Assembly: GCF_040581485.1 (NCBI RefSeq)
Contig: NC_090131.1
Coordinates: 4,898,001-4,962,000, forward strand
Origin: Linepithema humile
Lineage: Eukaryota > Arthropoda > Insecta > Hymenoptera > Formicidae
Reading direction: 5' to 3'
Length of the DNA stretch: 64,000 nt
Positions 60,193 to 64,000 of the stretch are shown here, piece after piece. The notes under the pieces are model-generated. The model was not told the DNA's origin. It searched no databases and saw only the letters and a list, made by a program, of their open reading frames with translations. The first letter of the stretch is position 1, and every line of letters begins with the position of its first letter. Both the position numbers and the translations under genes were made by a program.

Positions 60193-62896
60193 ATGACGCG
60201 TTTCAGAGTTGAGGATAGATATTTCAGTTTTAATCGAACTCTTTTATTGACAGTTGGTTTATGGCCTTATCAAAAATCGAAACTTGCTCAACTTCACTTA
60301 ATCTGCTTTATTAGTATTTTATCTAGCAATATTATATTTCAGGTATGTCAATATTTTTCTATATTTTTATGTACGTTATAGAATGTTATGTTTATGTATA
60401 TATGGAATGTTTTATAAATTTATTGTTGGTTTGCAAATTTTTAACCAAGTTTACATTACAACTTTCTGACGAAAACACTAATTTAAATTTTACTTTGTAA
60501 TCACAATTATGAACAACTTCTTTTTAATATTGCGTGTACAAATAGTTAATAATCTGATATTTACAGTACACATAAAAAACAAAGTTTTTTATTATTATTT
60601 CAAAAAATGATTATTGCAGCTTACAACATTTATAACTACAAAATTTTCTTCAAACCTCCTTATAAAGGTTCTCTCTTCCGCATGTGTTTATATTAGCTTA
60701 CTGATAAAATATAATTCGTTTTGCGTTAATAGCGGAACGGTAAGTTCATTATCTATTATATTCACTCTAATAAATATTAACAGAGTTATGAAAAGTATGT
60801 ATATACAAATCCAAATAATCTTTTCGACACTTTTGTCAGATAAATAAAAATTTGTTAAATTAATAGGTAAAATCCTTAATGGAACAACTTCAATGTATCT
60901 ATAATAATATAAAACACAGTAACGAAATCGCCATTATAGAAACATACGGAAATATCGCAAAACGTTATACAGTTGCACTTACAAGTAAAATACTATCCTT
61001 TAAACTCGTTTTAAAGATTAAGCTTATTAATACAATATTTATACTTATATTTATATTTATATAAATAAAAGTATTTTTAATTACACGTAAGTGTTGTTAA
61101 AATATTGTTAAATTAACTCTTAAATTTAAACGCTTCAAAAACACAAGTGCACTACTAGGAAATATTATGTATTACAAAATACTCATTTATAATATTATTT
61201 AGTGTTAGTTAGCTTCGGCGTATCTATTATTATTATCGCTCAGTTCTGGCCAGACCTCTATGATATTACTTTATCGGTAAACCAGTCTCGATCACATCAT
61301 TTGTTCATTATGACTGAATATTTTATCGATAAAGAAAGATATTTCCATCTCCTGCTACTTCATTCAACTGCAGGACTCTGCATAGGCTTAGTTGCTCTGT
61401 TAGCAACAGGAGCAATGCTTATTGCATTTTTACAACATGCCTGTGGAATGTTTAGAATTGCTAGGTAAAATGATAAATATTAAGTTTTAATGAAAAATAA
61501 CTTTTTAGTTAATATAATTATAATTTTTAGTTAAAACAATTGCAAAAACAGTATGCCAACTATATAAATATCTTAAATAATTGACTACATAAATAGAAGA
61601 GCTACCAAATTATATTTAACTATAGTTTGTTTCATATTAATTTAAAAGTTCTCTTTTTCCAAAACAAATATTCAGAAAGATCAATAAATCTTTAAGCAAA
61701 TGAATAAAGTACATATGTAGGTCCATTGAAAATTTCTCGGAATAAAGTATAAATGTCATATAGATAGAATTGATAGAATTAACATATTTTGTAAATTTGC
61801 AGTTATCGCATCGAACATGCAATACAAATTCATACACTACAAGATATCATTCTGCCCAATAAAAAAATAATTCACAAACGGATAGTTCGTGCCGTAGATA
61901 TACATCGCAAAGCTATGATGTCGGTATTTATCTATAATATTTCTAAACTAATAATGTATGTATATATATACATATATACAATAAAACTTCTTGTTGCTAA
62001 AGGTTCTCTAAATATTTGATAACTGAATTTGAGATGTCATTCATGTTATTAATAATGTTCGGAGTGATTAGTTTGAGCTTCAATATTTTTGAGGTAAGTT
62101 CTATTTTTTATTTAGTAGTAAATAGTTTTCATTTAAAAGTAAATAGATATCTAAACAAATTGTATAATACTTTTTAAAAAACAATAATGTCGTTTTCATT
62201 GGCATATTTTGTACGACATTATATTACAACTGTGTTTCCTATTATTACACATGTTATACATATTTTTATCAAAAAAGCCTGCCAAAAATAGTTTTTATAT
62301 TTGCAAATATTTTTTTATAATTTAAGTTATAGTTATGATGATTATATCATATATATATTGTAGTATAAATTTTAATTTATATAAATTAAGTTTACAGAAA
62401 AATTAATCTCAATACTAAAATTTGTGTATTAGGTTTTTCAGATCATAACTTCTACACATAATATTGAGAAACTTTTTATGCTTGCTATAATTACATTTAT
62501 CAATGGTTTATACATGTTTTTAGCCAATTTTATTGGACAAGAAATTATAAATCATAATAACCACATATTTGTCACTGCGTAAGATATATATTTACGTTGC
62601 ATATTCATAACGCTTTAAAAATCCGTAATAATAAAAGTAAAGATTTATACAATACGCAAATATCAATATAGATATAATTATTGAGATTTATTATATGATA
62701 GATATAATATCCGATGGTACATAACTTCTACTCATACGCAAAAACTAATACTGCTGATCTTGCAAAGAGGCAACAAACTTTTTGGGCTAAATGTCGGTGG
62801 AATGTTTATAGCATCATTACAGTGTTTTGCTACGGTATAAAAAATTTTATATTATATAATACATTTCAGATGTCATATTTGAGAACGTCAAGATGA
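60193..62896 (+). CDS. Insect odorant receptor (7tm_6 family)
   Basis: Insect odorant receptors are seven-pass ligand-gated cation channel subunits with a cytosolic N-terminus, working with Orco in antennal neurons. Nine exons give 396 residues: 60193-60342, 60620-60739, 60867-60984, 61203-61464, 61803-61955, 62003-62093, 62442-62578, 62702-62834, 62870-62896. Family features are the start with LLLTVGLWPYQ, the EYFIDKERYFHLLLLHST segment, HACGMFRIARYRIEHAIQIH, IVRAVDIHRKAM, the C-terminal LFGLNVGGMFIASLQCFAT and the terminal TMSYLRTSR in a tiny last exon. Hydrophobic segments fit seven passes. Exon 5 needs a donor at 61,955 to keep frame into exon 6; this adds about 12 residues (SVFIYNISKLIM) where relatives run directly from HRKAM into FSKYL. 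No other internal break is seen. Subfamily and ligand cannot be given. Confidence 0.88.
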
Positions 62897-63039
62897 AGAT
62901 ATGTTTGTTACAGTTAGTCAATGCATCTTTATCTTACTTTACCATCATGTATTCAATACAATGATAATAATATATATATCAATTAAAATACTACAAAAAG
63001 AGACATTAAAATAATTGTTATGTAACAATATTATTAAAA

Positions 63040-63045
63040 AATAAA
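63040..63045 (+). terminator. Poly(A) signal of the odorant receptor
   Basis: An AATAAA hexamer lies about 145 bp after the receptor stop codon. Confidence 0.5.
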
Positions 63046-63456
63046 GTCGCAAGGTTTGAGAAAAAAAGTCAAGGAGTTGATTAAAATATTATATATAACT
63101 TTATTATTCTCTAAATATAGTTAATATATAGAGAATTTTTTGTTTCATCTCTATTCATTCATACACTTATATATAATATATAAAAAATCAGTTGTACAAA
63201 TATATGTACATGTAGTATTATACATATTTTTGCACACTATTTTTTACCACTTAATATGTTCACATGTCAAAATATGTATTCGTTTCACTGCTTTTATGAA
63301 AAAATATATAATAAGTATTCTAAAACATTTTTTAGCATTTATTTATTTTTATATAATTATTTTTTATTTAACTGTTTTATAAAAATCGTAAATATAATTT
63401 ATTCGACAAGATTAAGAATATTGTTAGCATTAATTTGGATTAAATGTGACTTCAGA

Positions 63457-63644
63457 AAGGAGGATGTTAAAAATAGGTCGATTTTGACCCATGGTGTGGA
63501 ACCAAAACTACAAATGGTTTCCCTGCTGTCTACAGAAAAACAGACTTTACCACGTGATTCTACTGTATAAAATCTATAAGAAACCATTTGTAGTTTTGGT
63601 TCCACACCATAGGCCAAAATCGACCTATCTTTAACATCCTCCTT
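63457..63644. repeat. 64-bp-arm inverted repeat at the satellite edge
   Basis: The left arm 63,457-63,520 (AAGGAGGATGTTAAA...) and right arm 63,581-63,644 (...CTTTAACATCCTCCTT) are complementary with only a few mismatches, around a 60-base spacer. The transcript of either strand would fold into a long hairpin. Frames through the arms on both strands are mirror translations of each other and not genes. The right arm abuts the first satellite monomer. Confidence 0.88.
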
Positions 63645-63650
63645 ATAATA

Positions 63651-64000
63651 TCTAATTGTCAATATGGCAGTGCTGTCAGAGCGATCATTGATGTCGTACG
63701 GTCAGAGAATAGCCGCCCAATCATTCCCTTCCTTCAGTATAAACTCCATGCAATTCTTATATTTATGCCAGAAAGACGCGTCTCCTGCAACAGAAATTAT
63801 AATATCTAATTGTCAATATAGCAGCGCTATCACAGCGATCTTTGACGTCGTACGGTCAGAGAATAGCCGCCCAATAATTCCCTTGCTTCAGTATAAACTC
63901 CATGCAATTAAAATATCTCTACCAGAGAGACGCGTCTCCTGCAACAGAAATTATAATATCTAATTGTCAATATAACAGCGCTATCACAGCAATCTTTGAC
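63651..64000. repeat. 154-bp tandem repeat (satellite) running off the window
   Basis: The phrase tctaattgtcaatat recurs at 63,651, 63,805 and 63,959, exactly 154 bp apart each time. Two full monomers and the start of a third are present. By eye the two complete monomers differ at about 15 positions, roughly 90 percent identity. Each contains GTCGTACGGTCAGAGAATAG, TCAGTATAAACTCCATGCAA and GACGCGTCTCCTGCAACAGA. Because 154 is not a multiple of three, it cannot be a repeated protein module. The array continues beyond the right edge, so its length is unknown. Confidence 0.93.

Noticed and set aside
63399..63963. Frames across the hairpin and satellite
   Set aside because: The hairpin frames are mirror translations of complementary arms, and the satellite period of 154 is not divisible by three.
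1..64000. CRISPR arrays, operons, bacterial ribosome-binding sites, tRNA or rRNA genes
   Set aside because: The sequence is animal nuclear DNA. I saw no spaced direct repeats of CRISPR type and no tRNA B-box with a matching cloverleaf.

Overview
The window is nuclear DNA of an insect. Genes are split by short GT-AG introns, intergenic DNA is AT-rich, and the proteins match animal families. The insect odorant receptor, the mariner element and the gene content fit a hymenopteran, probably an ant. That assignment is inference; no species marker is visible.

Layout. Positions 1-12,500 show no gene I can defend. They hold CpG-rich and purine-rich islands in AT-rich DNA, one possible isolated exon near 2.2 kb and a small hAT-type MITE at 12.23 kb. 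Then come Rad50 (minus, 17 exons), Tim23 (plus), a TMEM179-like four-pass membrane protein (plus) with a full-length mariner in its first intron, the clathrin-adaptor kinase Nak/AAK1 (minus, 14 exons over 12.4 kb), SNAPC4 (plus, intronless), lipase maturation factor 2 (minus, 10 exons), the ELL-associated factor Eaf (plus), chondroitin polymerising factor CHPF (minus) and one odorant receptor (plus, 9 exons). The right edge enters a 154-bp tandem repeat that begins directly after a 64-bp-arm inverted repeat.

The genes do not form a pathway; most are housekeeping genes. Rad50 acts in DNA-break repair, Tim23 in mitochondrial import, SNAPC4 in snRNA transcription, Eaf in transcription elongation, LMF2 in ER lipase folding, CHPF in Golgi chondroitin synthesis and Nak in endocytosis. 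Orientation alternates, giving head-to-head pairs (Rad50/Tim23, Nak/SNAPC4, LMF2/Eaf, CHPF/OR) and convergent pairs (SNAPC4/LMF2, Eaf/CHPF).

The less ordinary signals are in the repeats: a mariner with an open frame but Asp-to-Asn at the first catalytic position, several small inverted-repeat elements in introns and promoters, an element end shared by two gene-upstream regions, and the boundary satellite. Exon boundaries were placed by eye from splice signals, reading phase and protein similarity. Internal edges may be off by one or two bases, but the multi-exon models keep frame.
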